This document shows positions 1 through 12,049 of a DNA stretch of 64,000 bases, in pieces. The position numbers were made by a program, and so were the translations under genes. The first letter of the stretch is position 1. Every line of letters begins with the position of its first letter. The notes under the pieces were generated by a model. It saw nothing but the letters and a program-made list of their open reading frames with translations. It did no database searches and was not told the DNA's origin. This DNA comes from Colocasia esculenta (lineage: Eukaryota > Streptophyta > Magnoliopsida > Alismatales > Araceae), in contig CM024753.1 in NCBI GenBank assembly GCA_014218235.1, positions 124,001 to 188,000 of the forward strand, given 5' to 3'.

Positions 1-210
1 ACTGGATTCTGTCTGCATCTAAATGAGCTATTCATTTCTAAGCGAAATTCTTGCTGTTCGTGTATTTTATGATTAGGGTTGGAAAGACAGTAATATGATA
101 CATGAACTTTGAATATTTGGCTCATTTGTCGATCACAATCTTAATTGTACCCTCACCAATATTGCGTGTAGTCTCTGTCCTTTCAAGTGTACACCTAAGT
201 TTTGAGGGTG

Positions 211-213
<3 letters not shown>

Positions 214-247
<34 letters not shown>
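214..247. repeat. (TA)n microsatellite
   Basis: Uninterrupted alternating T/A for about 34 bases, seen directly. Confidence 0.95.
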
Positions 248-252
<5 letters not shown>

Positions 253-1627
253 CACAACTATCATACTTTGAACTCACTTTAGAGGATCCCATTTTCATGT
301 GTAATCTCATCTCTAATAGGAAATGAGTTACTTAATTATGCCCACCCAAACACAAAAATTAATTTCAGATGTCAAGGATTAAAGGTACATGGGTGTCGTC
401 TTTGACTTTGCGTCACAGAGTTATCTGTCGATACGTACCTTCGCTCTATCACAAAGTCTGATATATATGTTCGAGTCAATAACAAAAGGAACAGCCGTAT
501 CTTTCCTTCTCATTCTTGCCGTGGCGTGCTGCATGCTTGAACCCACCGGCCATGGCCCCCATATGTCGCTCGGCAGCCCATGCAGACCGGCCGGTCGGCG
601 AAGTGGCGAAGAAAAATACTAGTGTGTTTCTCTCAAAGACGATACGGTCTTTTTGTAATTAAGGAATGTTATGAGATTTTAGTGTCATCTCTTACATGAT
701 TATGCAAGAAAAGACATTAAATTAATTTATAAGAAGAAGAAGTACTGTTGCTGCGATCGACCATGTACCGTGCAGCAATTTTGCAAACGAATTAAGTTGA
801 TTAATTTATCTTACTCATGTGCCCATGCCACGATGGTTAGAAGTGAATAGAAGTAGCTAGCTAGACACCATATTCTGATCATGACACAAGTTTCTCTTTT
901 TGTGGAGGCTTCGACGCGGAGGCCTCTCTAGTGCATGCAGTGGGGAGGGGGGAGTGTTGGTGGGACGGCGCCGCAAAGCAACAAATTTAGAGGTGGGGGT
1001 GGAGACGACGACAGCTACCATTTCAGCTGGAGTTCACACGCTGTGGTGGTTCAAAGAGAAGCGTTGGTGGGAGGGGAGAGGGGCCTGGAAGAAACCCACG
1101 CAGACGCGTGGACGTAGCTCAGCTTCGTGAGGAAGAAGAAGTTGGAAGGGGCGGCCAAGCGAGTCGTTGGTGTGGTGGATCCTGGTCAATATATACTACA
1201 AGGTTAAGGATAAGAACGTGCATGGATCCATTATATATACATATGACTATATGAGCTTGCGCACTGACAAAAAGTTGACACAGACGGCATCATCTGATGA
1301 GGGGCCTCTATTATATATATTGACTTGAAAACCCCGCGCGGGGTGCAAATGAGAGCAACAAACATCGAAGTTGGTCCAATTATTTCTTCTAATTTCTATG
1401 ACGAGAGAATTAACATAATGGTACTTAAGCCAGCATAAAGTACTATAAGATATAATTATATGAAAAAGTTTACTCCATTCACTGTAAGTGCAATAAATTG
1501 ACAGTAAAAGTGACACTCACGTGATGTCACCTTAGATGTCACATGGCGTAAAAAAAGAGCGGAGGGAGGCAACAGTCAACTACTTACATCGGGCAACGGC
1601 CGGAGACGGCGATAGGCGGCAACAGTG

Positions 1628-1895
1628 ATTAGGTTTCAAAATATAAATTTAGACTCTAAAATATTACTCTTAGGATTTAAAAATATTACTAGACTTTTAA
1701 TATTTAGACTCTAAAATACAGATATTTGACTCCCAAATATAAAATGAGCTCCAAAATATAACTTAGGCTCCAAATACTCATTAACTACGTTTTTTATAAG
1801 TTAGATTCTAAAATATAGACTTTAGCTCCAAAATATAAATTTGGACTCTAAAATACTATATTGACTATGCTTTTAATAATTTGGGGTCTAAAATG
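1628..1895. repeat. Degenerate short tandem repeat
   Basis: The phrase actctaaaatat / ctccaaaatata recurs about ten times at irregular spacing of roughly 17-35 bases. It is an old, diverged minisatellite; no coding potential is seen. Confidence 0.6.
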
Positions 1896-2578
1896 GCTTT
1901 TTCAGATCTCGCCGCTAGTTATTCGACGTCGCCAATCACCTCCAGTTGTCGCCGCCACCGATCACCTTCTGTTGTCGCTCTCCGATCACCTCCGCCATCG
2001 TGTCGTTGCACGTTGTCATCTGTCGCCAGCCAGTTGCCTCCGCCGATCGCTGCTCACCGTCTCTGTCATCAGCCAGTTGCCTCCTCTTGTCGTTTCGCAT
2101 GTCACCCGCCAATAACCTCCATTGATCGCCACTACTGCATGCCACCCTTTTACTTCCACCTACTAGCCCACATATATATGGCAGCCCTAATAGTGTTCTA
2201 TTGGGTGCCACACGAGTTGTCATCCGATGTTTACTGCACTTGCAGCACTACAACAAGTGTAGTAAATTTTTCTCTAATTATATATATATATATATATATG
2301 TGGTCATTCTTCCAATCGAATTTGTTGTACTAATAAATCATGCCTGAGCTCAGTTTTAATAAAAATTTAAGACCCAACTGAATACATGTAAACTTGCATG
2401 TACATCTAATATGATCATATATACATAAATACATATAGAGAGAGAGTGTGTGAGAGAATTGTTGGGGTGCGGCGGTGTGATCCCCTCGCACGGGTAATTT
2501 TTTCTTTTTAATTATTGTTGGATCCTTATTTAGCGACAGCAATTGAGTACGGCCGCATCATCGTATCCCAATATCACT

Positions 2579-2613
2579 TATATATATATATATATAATAT
2601 ATATATATATATA

Positions 2614-2648
<35 letters not shown>
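2579..2648. repeat. (TA)n microsatellite, interrupted
   Basis: About 70 bases of nearly pure TA with a few interruptions. Confidence 0.95.
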
Positions 2649-2650
<2 letters not shown>

Positions 2651-3239
2651 TAATCTAAAATACCCAAGTTAATAAAAAGGCTAAAATATGAACTCATGCA
2701 TTCCGGTGGAAACACCTTTACGATTATCCATCATTAGACATGACAGTGAAGCAGCCGAGCACCTGCGCCAGAATGCTCCGCTTCAAAGTTAAGACTTTAT
2801 ATATTCTCTTGACAAGACATTCCAACTTATTGCACAAAAGAGGTTTAATGCTTTTGAGAGCTGGACCAATGGAATCCCTCCCCTCTCCTTTAAAGACCCA
2901 TCAAACAGTGACGTCCTCCATTAATACAGGTGACCCATGCACTACGGAGGGCTGTTAGGTGTTACAGGTGTCTCAGTTCTAGGGACTCCACCGAGTGTGG
3001 GTGACGAAGTGGGGAGATCTAAGAGTTGTCATCTTATTATATCTTATTATTCTATCTCTACACACTACTAGTCGCTACCTTTGTTAATTTCTTAGGTATA
3101 CAACAAATGTTAATGTAACGAGAACACTTACTACACTTCAGCTTTATATAATATGGATATGATAAGATATAAGATATTAAATTTTATGCTTTTATATGAA
3201 CTAATTCGATAAGGGTGTGCTCGCCGATGTCAAATGCTT

Positions 3240-3725
3240 GTTGTCAAATTGAATGCATGGATCTACTGCCGGTGCAGTCAGCTAATTTCCACCTGATGGG
3301 TCAATTTCCAGTCGGACTTACATTGGCAGAGCTCTAGCTGAAGTCGAAGCTATGACTATCTTTCATGGTATCAGTTGGACTGTTCAAGAGAAGCGTCCCA
3401 TTGTTCTTGTCAGTGATATTATGAATGTGATCAATGTCATAATTGACGGTACTAAAACTCCACTATGACGATATAATACCATTATTGAAGATTGCAAGAA
3501 TTCATTGGCCAAGTACTTTTTTATCACTGCTTCTTATGCTCCTAATTAATTAATCTGTAAGTCAGGCATCACATCTTATGGCTAACCATGCTCTCACTGA
3601 AGAGCTTGTTCTTAAGGAATGGACTTTTGTCTCCATCCTTCTTTTATTTCAGCCGTTGCTCCTATAAAACTTGTTCCCAAGTGAAATGAAGTACTTGCAT
3701 TATTAATTCATTGCCAAAAAAAAAA
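3240..3725 (+). pseudogene. LINE 3' end: RNase H-like domain relic and poly(A)
   Basis: Translation of the plus strand gives a broken reading with the features of the RNase H domain found at the C-terminus of plant non-LTR retrotransposon polyproteins: an AEVEAM block followed by a VLVSD block, then ASHLMANHAL, which resembles the usual N-x-V-A-H-x-L-A motif. Stop codons interrupt it (for example TGA near 3467). The coding trace fades out and is followed by an A-rich run at about 3716-3725, as expected for a LINE 3' tail. The upstream RT and endonuclease are absent, so this is a 5'-truncated, decayed copy. It could instead be a domesticated RNase H fragment, but the stops argue against function. 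Confidence 0.6.
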
Positions 3726-4711
3726 TGTCATATGTTCCGTCCTCAAGTCTAGATTCTTTCCTACATTATGGTATCCATTTCGGAGTAGACATTAAAGCTC
3801 ATGACTAGGAAATGTTTCAACTTGTATCTTCTTAAATGTGTTAGCACCGTCCGTGTGGTGTGCTTTCATAGGGTAAGAACAGTTCATACGTCTCCCCATG
3901 GGCAAAGAGATGGTGTGGGCATTTGATTTGAGTGGGTGAGGACTACACTTACTGATTCCGTGCTGAATTCGTCACCAAAGACCTTGTCGTATGGGGGGAT
4001 AAGTTCAAGTGGGGGAGATGTGAACCTTGGATGGGAGGTTAGGCGCGCAGCCTCCTCTCCATGGCGAATGAAACATAAATCCAAAGGAAACCTCAAATAT
4101 GGAGTCACATCATGTTCTTCTGGAACGGTTTGATTGGGGGAATCGTCACCTGGTCATGTGGTCGTTGTCCTCCCCTTGCCCACCCGTTTATTTTGATAAC
4201 TTGATCACTATAATGGGAATGATCACTTGGACATGTGGCACCATGTTCTGTGTTTGCCGATTTTTTGTCATAGAACCCATCATCCGCTAAATAGAAACTT
4301 TGATGGGCAAGTGAGAAAAATATGTGTATTTAATTCCCATGACTTTGTTTAAGCCCTCCTGTTTGTCGAGTATCATGGAATAATGATTTGGGTTTTTGTA
4401 TTCAGAGAGGCATCCGATTCATGACAATTATAGAAGGAATCAAATCCAAGATAATAATAGTTTGGATCATATCCATTCTAGGCACATCTCTTTGTCCAGG
4501 TCTGAAGATCCACTCTCAAGGCTGGAGAGGGCGCCGTTCTTCTGAGGTTTTTGTCCTTTTTGGTGTGTAATCAAATCCAAGATAATAATAGTTGAATTAA
4601 AAGGGTACTTACAAGAATAAGATTTATGCAAGTCTGCGCCGTTCACTGATTATTTTAGAGCCGGTTGCAGGAGAAGCTACAGGCTGTAGCCAGTCCCATT
4701 AAGTTATATAT
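3726..4711. other. Unclassified spacer
   Basis: No gene or TE family recognised. ORFs of 60-75 codons at 3884-4108 (minus) and 4099-4290 (plus) have unusually unbiased, protein-like composition but match nothing I can name. A phrase of about 20 bases (tcaaatccaagataataata) occurs twice, near 4440 and 4568. Confidence 0.4.
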
Positions 4712-4716
4712 TCATA

Positions 4717-4942
4717 TGTTGAACTCCTTCCTGCAAGGGTGCCTCTACATGGAGCACCTCCACATCGCCTGCAACTTACACTGGGAGATGAGGTTAGATA
4801 ACAAGCATAGAACAGAGGAATAAAGAACCGGGGATGTATGAGCGGAGCATAAAATAGAAAACACAGTCATATCTTCATGTAGTTAGGCCTATAAATAGGC
4901 AAGAGTACAGGATTGCTTAACTACCAAAAGACAAGTCTAAAA
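4717..4942 (-). repeat. 3' LTR of the copia element (truncated)
   Basis: Starts tgttgaact and aligns base for base, with small indels, to the right LTR from 10366 as far as aagacaagtctaaaa. After about 4942 the two copies diverge, so the U3 terminus of this copy has been lost or replaced. Confidence 0.8.
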
Positions 4943-5629
4943 TATGACCAACACAACCTGTGAGAAAATAACTGAAATAGAGGAACTAGTAAACTAATAT
5001 AAAGTCGTGGAGTTCGGTTTTAAAGATAGATCTATTACATAAATTATTTTCTATTAGAAGAAGTATAGAGAAATAAAAAGAGATTTATATATAATTTTTC
5101 TTTATTTAGATAAGACTTATGATCGAATAATGAGAGAATTGATTTACATACAACTTTTTTAGCAACAAGGGGAGAAAAGAAAAGATCTTTTAGCTTTTGG
5201 AGATCTTGCATTTTCTGGATTAAGATAGGTATCTCTAAACAAGACAACTAAAAATTATCTTCCTCTTTAACCTATATCACTTATATTTTACATGAGAGAT
5301 TGAAATTGTTTTTATTGATAATCTTAGTATAAGGCTATGTTCATGAGTTTCTCATCAAGCTATAGTTTAGAGTTTTCATTAAAATTTGATATTAGTTCAT
5401 AGTTTTTCTTGAACTTCAGCATTATGATTTATATTTAATTTTGTCTTTGAATTCATCTTTGAAGATATTTGTGAAGAAGTTAGGATCTTCTTTATGAGAC
5501 CCAACCTTACCCTTCACAATCTGATAGTTTCCAAGTCCTTGTATGTATACAAAATACCCATGATAATTATACTTTGTTTATTCATGTTAAATTACCTATT
5601 ACAGAATTAATTTCTAATGTCAGAAGCTT

Positions 5630-6195
5630 CACGATATCGAGTCTCAACCAGAAATCAAGTCTCATGTCATCAAGTCTCACATTATATCTAGAAATCAAGT
5701 TTCATGTTATATCTATAAATCAAGTCTAATGTTATCGAGTCTCATATTATATCCAGAAATCGAGTCTCATGTTATATCTAGACATCGAGTTTCATATCAT
5801 CGAGTCTCATATTATATCAAGAAATTGAATCTCATATTATCGAGTCTCGTTGAGAATCGAGTCTTGTTGAGAATCGAGTCTCGATAAGAATCGAGTCTCA
5901 TTCAGAATGAGTTTTATTGAGAATTCGGTCTCACTAGAATTGACTATTTTATATAATCGACTCTTAGTCTTTGAGGATCGACTCTCTCACTTTAAAAATC
6001 GGCTCTCATTTACACTGACACTCATTATAAATCAACTCTTTTATTCATTTAAAGAATTGACTCTTATTCACTTAAAGAATCAACTTTCTCATTTAAAAAT
6101 AGATTCTCATGATCTTGAAAATCTATTCTGAAGACTCATTTCAGAATCAACTTCTAAGACTCATGTCAGAATTGATTTTCATATTCATTTCAAAA
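5630..6195. repeat. ATCGAGTCTCAT short interspersed repeat array
   Basis: The phrases tcgagtctcat, atcgagtc and then atcgactct recur more than 20 times in 560 bases. In the first half they are separated by attatatctagaaatc-like spacers. Period is irregular (about 15-30 bases). It lies inside the copia element, where the 3' part of pol is expected. Confidence 0.75.
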
Positions 6196-7089
6196 TCGAC
6201 TATAACCTGTTTTAAGCCATTAAATCTTAAACTCTTATCATTTTCGCTAATTATTCTGGAATAATTTCTTTGCCTTTTTTAGTTCACTTTTAGCCATTTT
6301 TGCAATTACTTACTATTTCTTGAAAAAAAATTGCCATTTAAATTCATGAATTGTCAATTGAGTGTGTATGTGGGATCTTGGATCCATTTGGACTAATGTC
6401 ATGTGCCAAAGGCCCGATCTAGTTTTGGGAAGAACGCCTGAAAACTCTTATTGACTAGCTAGAGAGTGAATGATCAGATGTTTAGCCATGACATCATTTA
6501 TGCTTGATTTGAATGTTCAAATGATAGTTCTACATGAATGAATGTTTTCTATTTGAAAAGAAACTTTTGGATATGATTGCTAATAGTCAATTTATTACAT
6601 AATTTATGCTTGTTGAATACTCATTTCTGAAAGAGATTCGATCTTAAATGATTATTCCTAACTACGTTATTTATCCTTCTTCTGTTATGATCATCTATTC
6701 CAATAAATCATCTAATTTGATTTTATTTTAAAGGGTAAATTCTACTAGACTTATCTTCGACTTCTGATTCTTTTTCAAATGTTACTCAATAAAGTGAATT
6801 AGGTGATTCTCAGAACTAAGAGCTAATAGGATTGAATGAGTGCTAAGGAGCGGGTCTGTCAATTTGTCATGTATAGAACCAAGTTCTTAACTAGTCTTTT
6901 GCTTATTGTTGTTGGTCTTTCCCACTGTTTGAAGTATAGACTCATGTAAGTGGCTTCTATAAATAGTTGTATTTGACTTAAATAATGCAAGCATGTTTTA
7001 AGATCTTGAGTATAAGAGAGTACATCAAATTATTTCACTATAGTACCCATTAGTTGGGCGTTGTCCTTCTGCCATTCCTCAATGACTGC

Positions 7090-7655
7090 ACTGTCAATAA
7101 ATTGACAATCAATCATGTCAAACTCTTGCATCATTTGCTTAATTGAATTCTACAAGCAACACACTAGAGGAACTTGTATATGAGATGTCATCTACATACA
7201 AATTCACACGAAGAATGTCCTTACTTACAACATTTGTACACAAAGTTGATTCACTTGCACTTCTTTTAAATCCCAAATTATGAAAGTAGATGTCAATTTT
7301 GTCATATCATCTGCTGTTTAAGCCCATAAAGAGCTTTCTAAGCTTGTAGGCTTTATCTTCTAAACCTACAACCACATAACTTTGAGGTTGTTCAGCAAAC
7401 ACCTCTTTTTAAAACACACCATTCAAGAATGCAAATTTAAGATCAAGTTGGTAAATACTCCATTTTATTTGAGCAGCAAAACCTAATATATAAACTTGCT
7501 ACTAGAGAAAAAGTTTTCATAGAAATCAACACCTTAAGCATAACCTTGAGCAATAAGTCTTGTTTATACCTTTGAATACTACCATCAACACTGTATTTTA
7601 TTTTGTAGACCCATTTCAAACCAATTAAGTTCTTACCATATGGCAAATTCACCAA
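7090..7655 (-). pseudogene. Copia reverse transcriptase fragment
   Basis: The upstream block reads LPYGKNLIGLKWVYKIKY, the conserved start of the copia RT domain (usually LPxGKKxIGxKWVxKxK). Further along, at about 7165-7200, the minus strand encodes a YVDD catalytic box in the context LYVDDI. Frameshifts and stops separate the two. The region beyond YVDD ends within about 100 bases, so the thumb and RNase H are missing. Confidence 0.85.
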
Positions 7656-8162
7656 CTCCCATTTGTCATTCTATTATATAGCTGCAATTTCTACATTCAT
7701 AGTTTGTTTCCTTTCTATTTTTCTTTTATTGGCTCATCATAAGTTTGCCGGTTCTATAGAAAGCAATATACAAAGCTACAAGATTCATATACTTCTCTCA
7801 ATGATTTATCTTCTGTGATGGACTTTTTGGGTCTACAATTTGGTTCAGTGGAGATATAGGACTATTGTCCACTACATGTAAAGGAGCTCTTCTCTCTCTT
7901 GTACCTCAAGGTGAGTGACATCTAAATTTTTAGGTAGCATCTTAACCAGTACATCATCTTTCCATTCCCATGAGGCATTTTCATCAAAAACAACATCTCT
8001 ACTTATAATCAATTATGCATGATAGGATTATGCAACCGATATCATTTTGTTTTAGAACTACACCCACGAAAATACATTTCTCACTCTTTTCATCAAGTTT
8101 CTCTCTCTTTTTAGAATTTATGTGAGCATAAGCAAGTGAATCAAAAATTCTAGTGACTTACA

Positions 8163-8758
8163 TTAGATTTTCTGCCACACCAAACATAAAAAGGAGTTCT
8201 GTTTTGCACAAACCATTATTAGAGATCTATTGAGAATGTAGACTATTATCCACACGGCGTCAGCCCAAAAATCATTTGGAAGGTGCTTTGCTTTCAACAT
8301 GCTTCTAGCCATCTCAACAACTGTGTTATTTTTGCACTCAGCAACACCATTTTGCTGAGGTGAATAGCTAGTTGTCAATTCTATATGAATATCATTTTCT
8401 TCTTAGAAGGATATAAACTCATTAGAAAAAAAAAATCTCCTCCTCCATCTATTCACAAAATCTTGATACTATAATCACTTTGTTTCTTAAAGTATGACTT
8501 AAATATAAGAAACTTTGAGAAAGCTTATGCTTTGTACTTCAAAAAAATAAAACATCTCTAACTGTAGTCATCAATAAATAGAAGAAAATACTTACTTCTT
8601 GCTAAAGAGGGAGTGCACATCGGACCACATATATCAGCATGAATAAGTTGAAGTGGTTCATTGAGTCTCCATGAACTTGCAGTTGGAGATGAACCTCTAT
8701 GCTGTTTTCCACACATGTATCCTTCACACACCTTATCAACATTGTTAATACTAGGCAA
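8163..8758 (-). pseudogene. Copia integrase fragments
   Basis: Two pieces in different frames. The first (8558-8758) carries CEGYMCGKQHR followed by LQLIHADICGPM, the end of the GAG-pre-integrase region and the start of the integrase core with its first catalytic aspartate (HAD). The second (8163-8378) carries YSPQQNGVAECKN, the block around the catalytic glutamate, here with C replacing the usual R/E context. The DD35E arrangement is recognisable, but frameshifts prevent a continuous product. Confidence 0.85.
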
Positions 8759-9067
8759 ACCAATCGCGATACTTTTCTATTTCAACAATTTTAGGCCATT
8801 TCAAGTGTGGATGTCCACATCGCATATGCCATAACTACGATTCATTCTTAAGTGATGTAGATAATGCACAATCATCCAAGCTTGAAAATCTAAGTGGAAA
8901 CATTTGTTTGTAGTCTTGTTCACTTTCATAATCAGGCCACTATTCACATCACGAATTTCACAAGAATTCCTAAGCAAGCTAACAATGTATTCTTTCTCAA
9001 TCAATTGACAATATTCAACAGATTATGAACCAGTATAGGAACATAGAGAACATCATGAATTTATTTT

Positions 9068-9286
9068 CTAGTGTCTGAACATCACCACAATAACCTTTTT
9101 TCCTTCAGTTTGGATTGTTTTCCTATCTCCAATCTGAATAGGCAACTTGACAAATTCATCAAGGCTTTTAAAAATCTCTTTTAAACCTGTGATATGATCG
9201 CCACAACCACTATCTAGTATCCAAACATCAGTTAAGACATTCATCAGCATGAAGACAGGTAAGAAAGAGATTAACAACTTCTTCAT
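9068..9286 (-). pseudogene. Copia aspartic protease fragment
   Basis: Contains WILDSGCGDHIT, the copia protease active site (D-S-G) with the usual W-x-L-D-S-G-x-x-x-H context. Just upstream on the minus strand (about 9320-9360) is a zinc-knuckle remnant reading CLKYGHIERNCW, in which the second cysteine of CCHC is replaced by tyrosine. Confidence 0.8.
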
Positions 9287-9918
9287 TTTTCAAATTTTTA
9301 GCAACATTCTCTTGCTCCTACTCCTCTTGTTTTTGCCAACAATTACGCTCAATATGCCCATACTTCAAGCAAAAATGGCGATGAGTGTTATACTGATAGT
9401 TACCTCTTCCATTGTAGGAATTTTTTGGCCTTCAAAATTTCCTTTTCCGTCTTGAGATCTTCTTTTAGCTCTGCCTCTCCTTCTAAAGTTTCTCTTCCTC
9501 AGAAACCTCCTCTTCCATGAGAGGAACTTGCTGACTTGTTAGCTTTTGTGTTCTTCTTTGAGAATTCCAACTTTGATGCAAGTGCTTGCTCTATTCCACT
9601 TTCTGCAGATCTATTTATCTCGGCTCTTGTGCTAACAAGGAACCCATTAGTTCATTAGGTGAATACTTAGACAATTCCTTGGACTTCTCAATCGTAACAA
9701 CAACATGGTCAAATTTCATTGGCAAACTTCTGAAGATTTTTTCAATAATTCTCTGGTCAGAAAGAACTTCACCAAGAGATCTAATTTGTTAACTAAAATT
9801 GCAACTCGACTAACAACTCTTGGACAGATTCCAAAAGTTTTCATATTCAAAGTTTCAAAATCTCGTCTAATCACAGAGATTACTTATTTGACCCTCGACA
9901 CTTATTTTTTAAGATTTC

Positions 9919-10202
9919 TCATGCTTCTAGTGATGTGGTTGCACCAGAAATTTGAGGAAATATTGAATCACCGATAGCTTGCTGTAGAATCAGTAAGGCC
10001 TTAGCATCCTTCATTCTATTATCTTTCAATTCAGTCTTTGAGCTATAGTCTTCTGATGGTTCTCCATAAACATTACATACCATCTCCCAAAGATCCTGAG
10101 AGATAAACAAGGTTTCCATCTTAGTACTCCAAACTCATAACAATCACCATTAAACATAGGAACAAGGGATATATTTGAAGCAGACAGATTGAGATTAGCC
10201 AT
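9919..10202 (-). pseudogene. Copia gag fragment
   Basis: Begins MANLNLSASNISLVPMFNGD and continues in a second frame with LFISQDLWEMV, typical of the N-terminal gag region of plant copia elements. A frameshift near 10110-10130 separates the two halves. The start codon lies about 150 bases downstream of the PBS, the expected spacing for a short 5' leader. Confidence 0.75.
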
Positions 10203-10351
10203 GAAAATCAAAGGAAATTGCTCACAGACTTTTTGTCGAACAAGTGGTGGGCGGACCTTGTTCAAAACAAAAAACTGCAAACCAACTCCCCAAATCTGCA
10301 GGAAATCTCCATGCAATCGACAGCCAACTCGAACAATAGATCAGGGAATCC

Positions 10352-10363
10352 GCACTGATACCA
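10352..10363 (-). other. Primer-binding site (initiator tRNA-Met type)
   Basis: The minus strand reads tggtatcagtgc two bases inside the LTR end, one mismatch from the standard plant TGGTATCAGAGC complementary to the 3' end of initiator tRNA-Met. It fixes the element's orientation as minus. Confidence 0.85.
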
Positions 10364-10365
10364 GA

Positions 10366-10604
10366 TGTTGAACTCATCCCTGCAAGGGTGCCTCTACAGA
10401 GAGCACCTCCACAATGCCTACAACACTGGAAGGTGAGGCTAGATAACATGCATAGAACAGAGGAAAGAACAGGGGATGTATGAGCATTACATAGACCAAA
10501 ACACGTAGTCATATCTTCATGTAGTTAAGCCTTTAAAGGCAAGATACAAGAGTGCTAAGCATCCCAAAGACAAGTCTAAAAATAATAGTGTCAGGGATAA
10601 ACAC
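10366..10604 (-). repeat. 5' LTR of the copia element
   Basis: Starts tgttgaactc on the plus strand (the LTR 3' end on the minus strand) immediately beside the PBS, and aligns to 4717-4942. The outer end is set by the tcata target duplication at 10605-10609. Confidence 0.8.
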
Positions 10605-11789
10605 TCATAAGTAACGTGGGTCTCCCCATTAACAACAAAGTATCTCCAAATAAAGACCTACTTCTTGTTGGGTAAAAATGGGTAAAATGAGGGGCAATTT
10701 AAGAAAGGAAGAAAGAAACACAAAAGTTTGATAGTAAAAAGGTGCATAAAAATGTGTACAAATTTTGTCTCTTATGTGAGGGCCTTAGTCCCACATGAGA
10801 AATTTCTAAGGAGATGTAGGACTTCATAACCCTAAGTGTCCATGAGATTATGTTTTATAGACAAAGGTGGGGGTATGCTAGACCATATCACACACGGGCG
10901 CCGTCGGGCCGGGCGGGGCTGGGTTGGGCGGGCGCGCGCGTGTGATGACATGGATTTTTACATTTTTCCCTTTTCTTGGAGAGATGGGGGGGCCGTTCTC
11001 TAAACTGGCGTGGGATGTCTCATATAGCGATTAGGGTCTCCCTAATCGTAGTTACTACTGTTGACACGCTGTTTGACTCCCCAAGGAGGAACCGCTCGCT
11101 GCGCTACTGCTCTCTCTCTCTCGCCCCTTCGCTGTGCCGGGCTGCTTACCGACGAGGTCGCCGCTGGCCACTCTTCCGTTCGGCGTGCGCAGCCGCTCTT
11201 CGGTGTATGAGCTGCTGTTGTCGCCGTCGAACTCTCCCTCTCCGGTGATCGGTGCATCCTTTCTACCCATACTTTCGGTTAAGAGGATTAGGTTTCCATA
11301 TAGCTTTCGTTTTACAAAATCCGTCTTGTGCGGCATCGATTTTGTGTTTCGTGGTTGTACCTTGGGAGAAGGTCGCCGGACCCCAATCGCACCGTATAGT
11401 GGGGCGATACTTTCTCTAAGGCGAGTTCTATTATGGAACGCCTCCACAGTCACATTTCGATTTTTAATTATTCTGTAATCGTCATGCTTATGATCAATAA
11501 TCTCATGATATATTTCTGCTTTCGGGGTGTGCCCATGAACATGTTACTTCTTATTGTGTTTGCCATACGATTTCATTGATTTATATGTTGATGAATTACC
11601 ATGCTTATGTCATATTCCCACTGTTTTAACAACACTTCTCTGTCAATAACTATCACCCAACCACGTTAGCAAGCAGAAGAAGAAGAAAAAAAAAAAAAAG
11701 AAGGAAGTACTCATTAGGAAGAAGAAAGAGCAACTTCTCTCTCAATAACTTTCACGATGAGCAACCTACAAATTATCATATGATATTAA
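10605..11789. other. Unclassified, partly GC-rich spacer
   Basis: 10890-11460 is markedly GC-rich, with ORFs on both strands up to 132 codons that are arginine- and serine-rich and show no domain. The pattern (a GC-rich untranslated-like block followed by AT-rich sequence) could be a retrotransposon leader or an LTR remnant, but no second copy or PBS is visible. An A-rich run lies at 11684-11700. Confidence 0.35.
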
Positions 11790-12046
11790 ACCTCACTTTG
11801 GTAATAAGTTAACTCAAAGTTAACTCAGAGTTAACTCAAAGTTAACTCAAAATGGACTTGGCAACCAAAAAAAGTTAACTCGGTTAGGTTTGAGTTAACT
11901 CAACTTTTTCTAACCCACTCACACCCCTAGAACAGAGTTAACTCAATTTTTCTAACCCACTCACAAAGCAAAAATTGAGTAATCTTGGATAACTTTAGCC
12001 ATGGGTTGGAGTTAACTCAAACTCCAACCCATTACCAAAGTGAGGC
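11790..12046. mobile_element. MITE with TAA target duplication (Harbinger/Tourist-like)
   Basis: The ends are inverted copies of CCTCACTTTGGTAAT (15 of 15 bases; the outermost base differs, a versus g). They are flanked on both sides by taa (11787-11789 and 12047-12049), the 3-bp duplication typical of PIF/Harbinger. The 257-bp interior has no ORF and consists of repeated gttaactcaa blocks in both orientations, so the single strand can fold extensively. Superfamily assignment rests only on the TSD and size. Confidence 0.75.
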
Positions 12047-12049
12047 TAA

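Larger units (their letters stand above)
1..3232. other. Gene-free left flank
   Basis: I recognise no coding gene on either strand. The stretch is AT-rich with several TA microsatellites (about 214-247, 2279-2299 and 2579-2648). A short GC-richer patch at 900-1160 has only small ORFs without recognisable motifs, and 1628-1895 is a degenerate short repeat. The short ORFs here cross the microsatellites or have biased composition and look like chance. Confidence 0.6.
4717..10604 (-). mobile_element. Decayed Ty1/copia LTR retrotransposon
   Basis: Two related LTRs (4717-4942 and 10366-10604) flank minus-strand fragments in the copia order gag, protease, integrase, reverse transcriptase. A primer-binding site complementary to initiator tRNA-Met lies directly inside the right-hand (5') LTR. 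The 5-bp sequence tcata precedes the left LTR (4712-4716) and recurs at 10605-10609, which fits a target-site duplication if the right LTR ends one base beyond the usual CA. Every coding domain is broken by frameshifts or stops. From about 7070 down to 4945, where the end of RT and RNase H should lie, I find no coding trace; a short-repeat region at 5630-6195 lies there instead. The element is dead. Confidence 0.85.
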
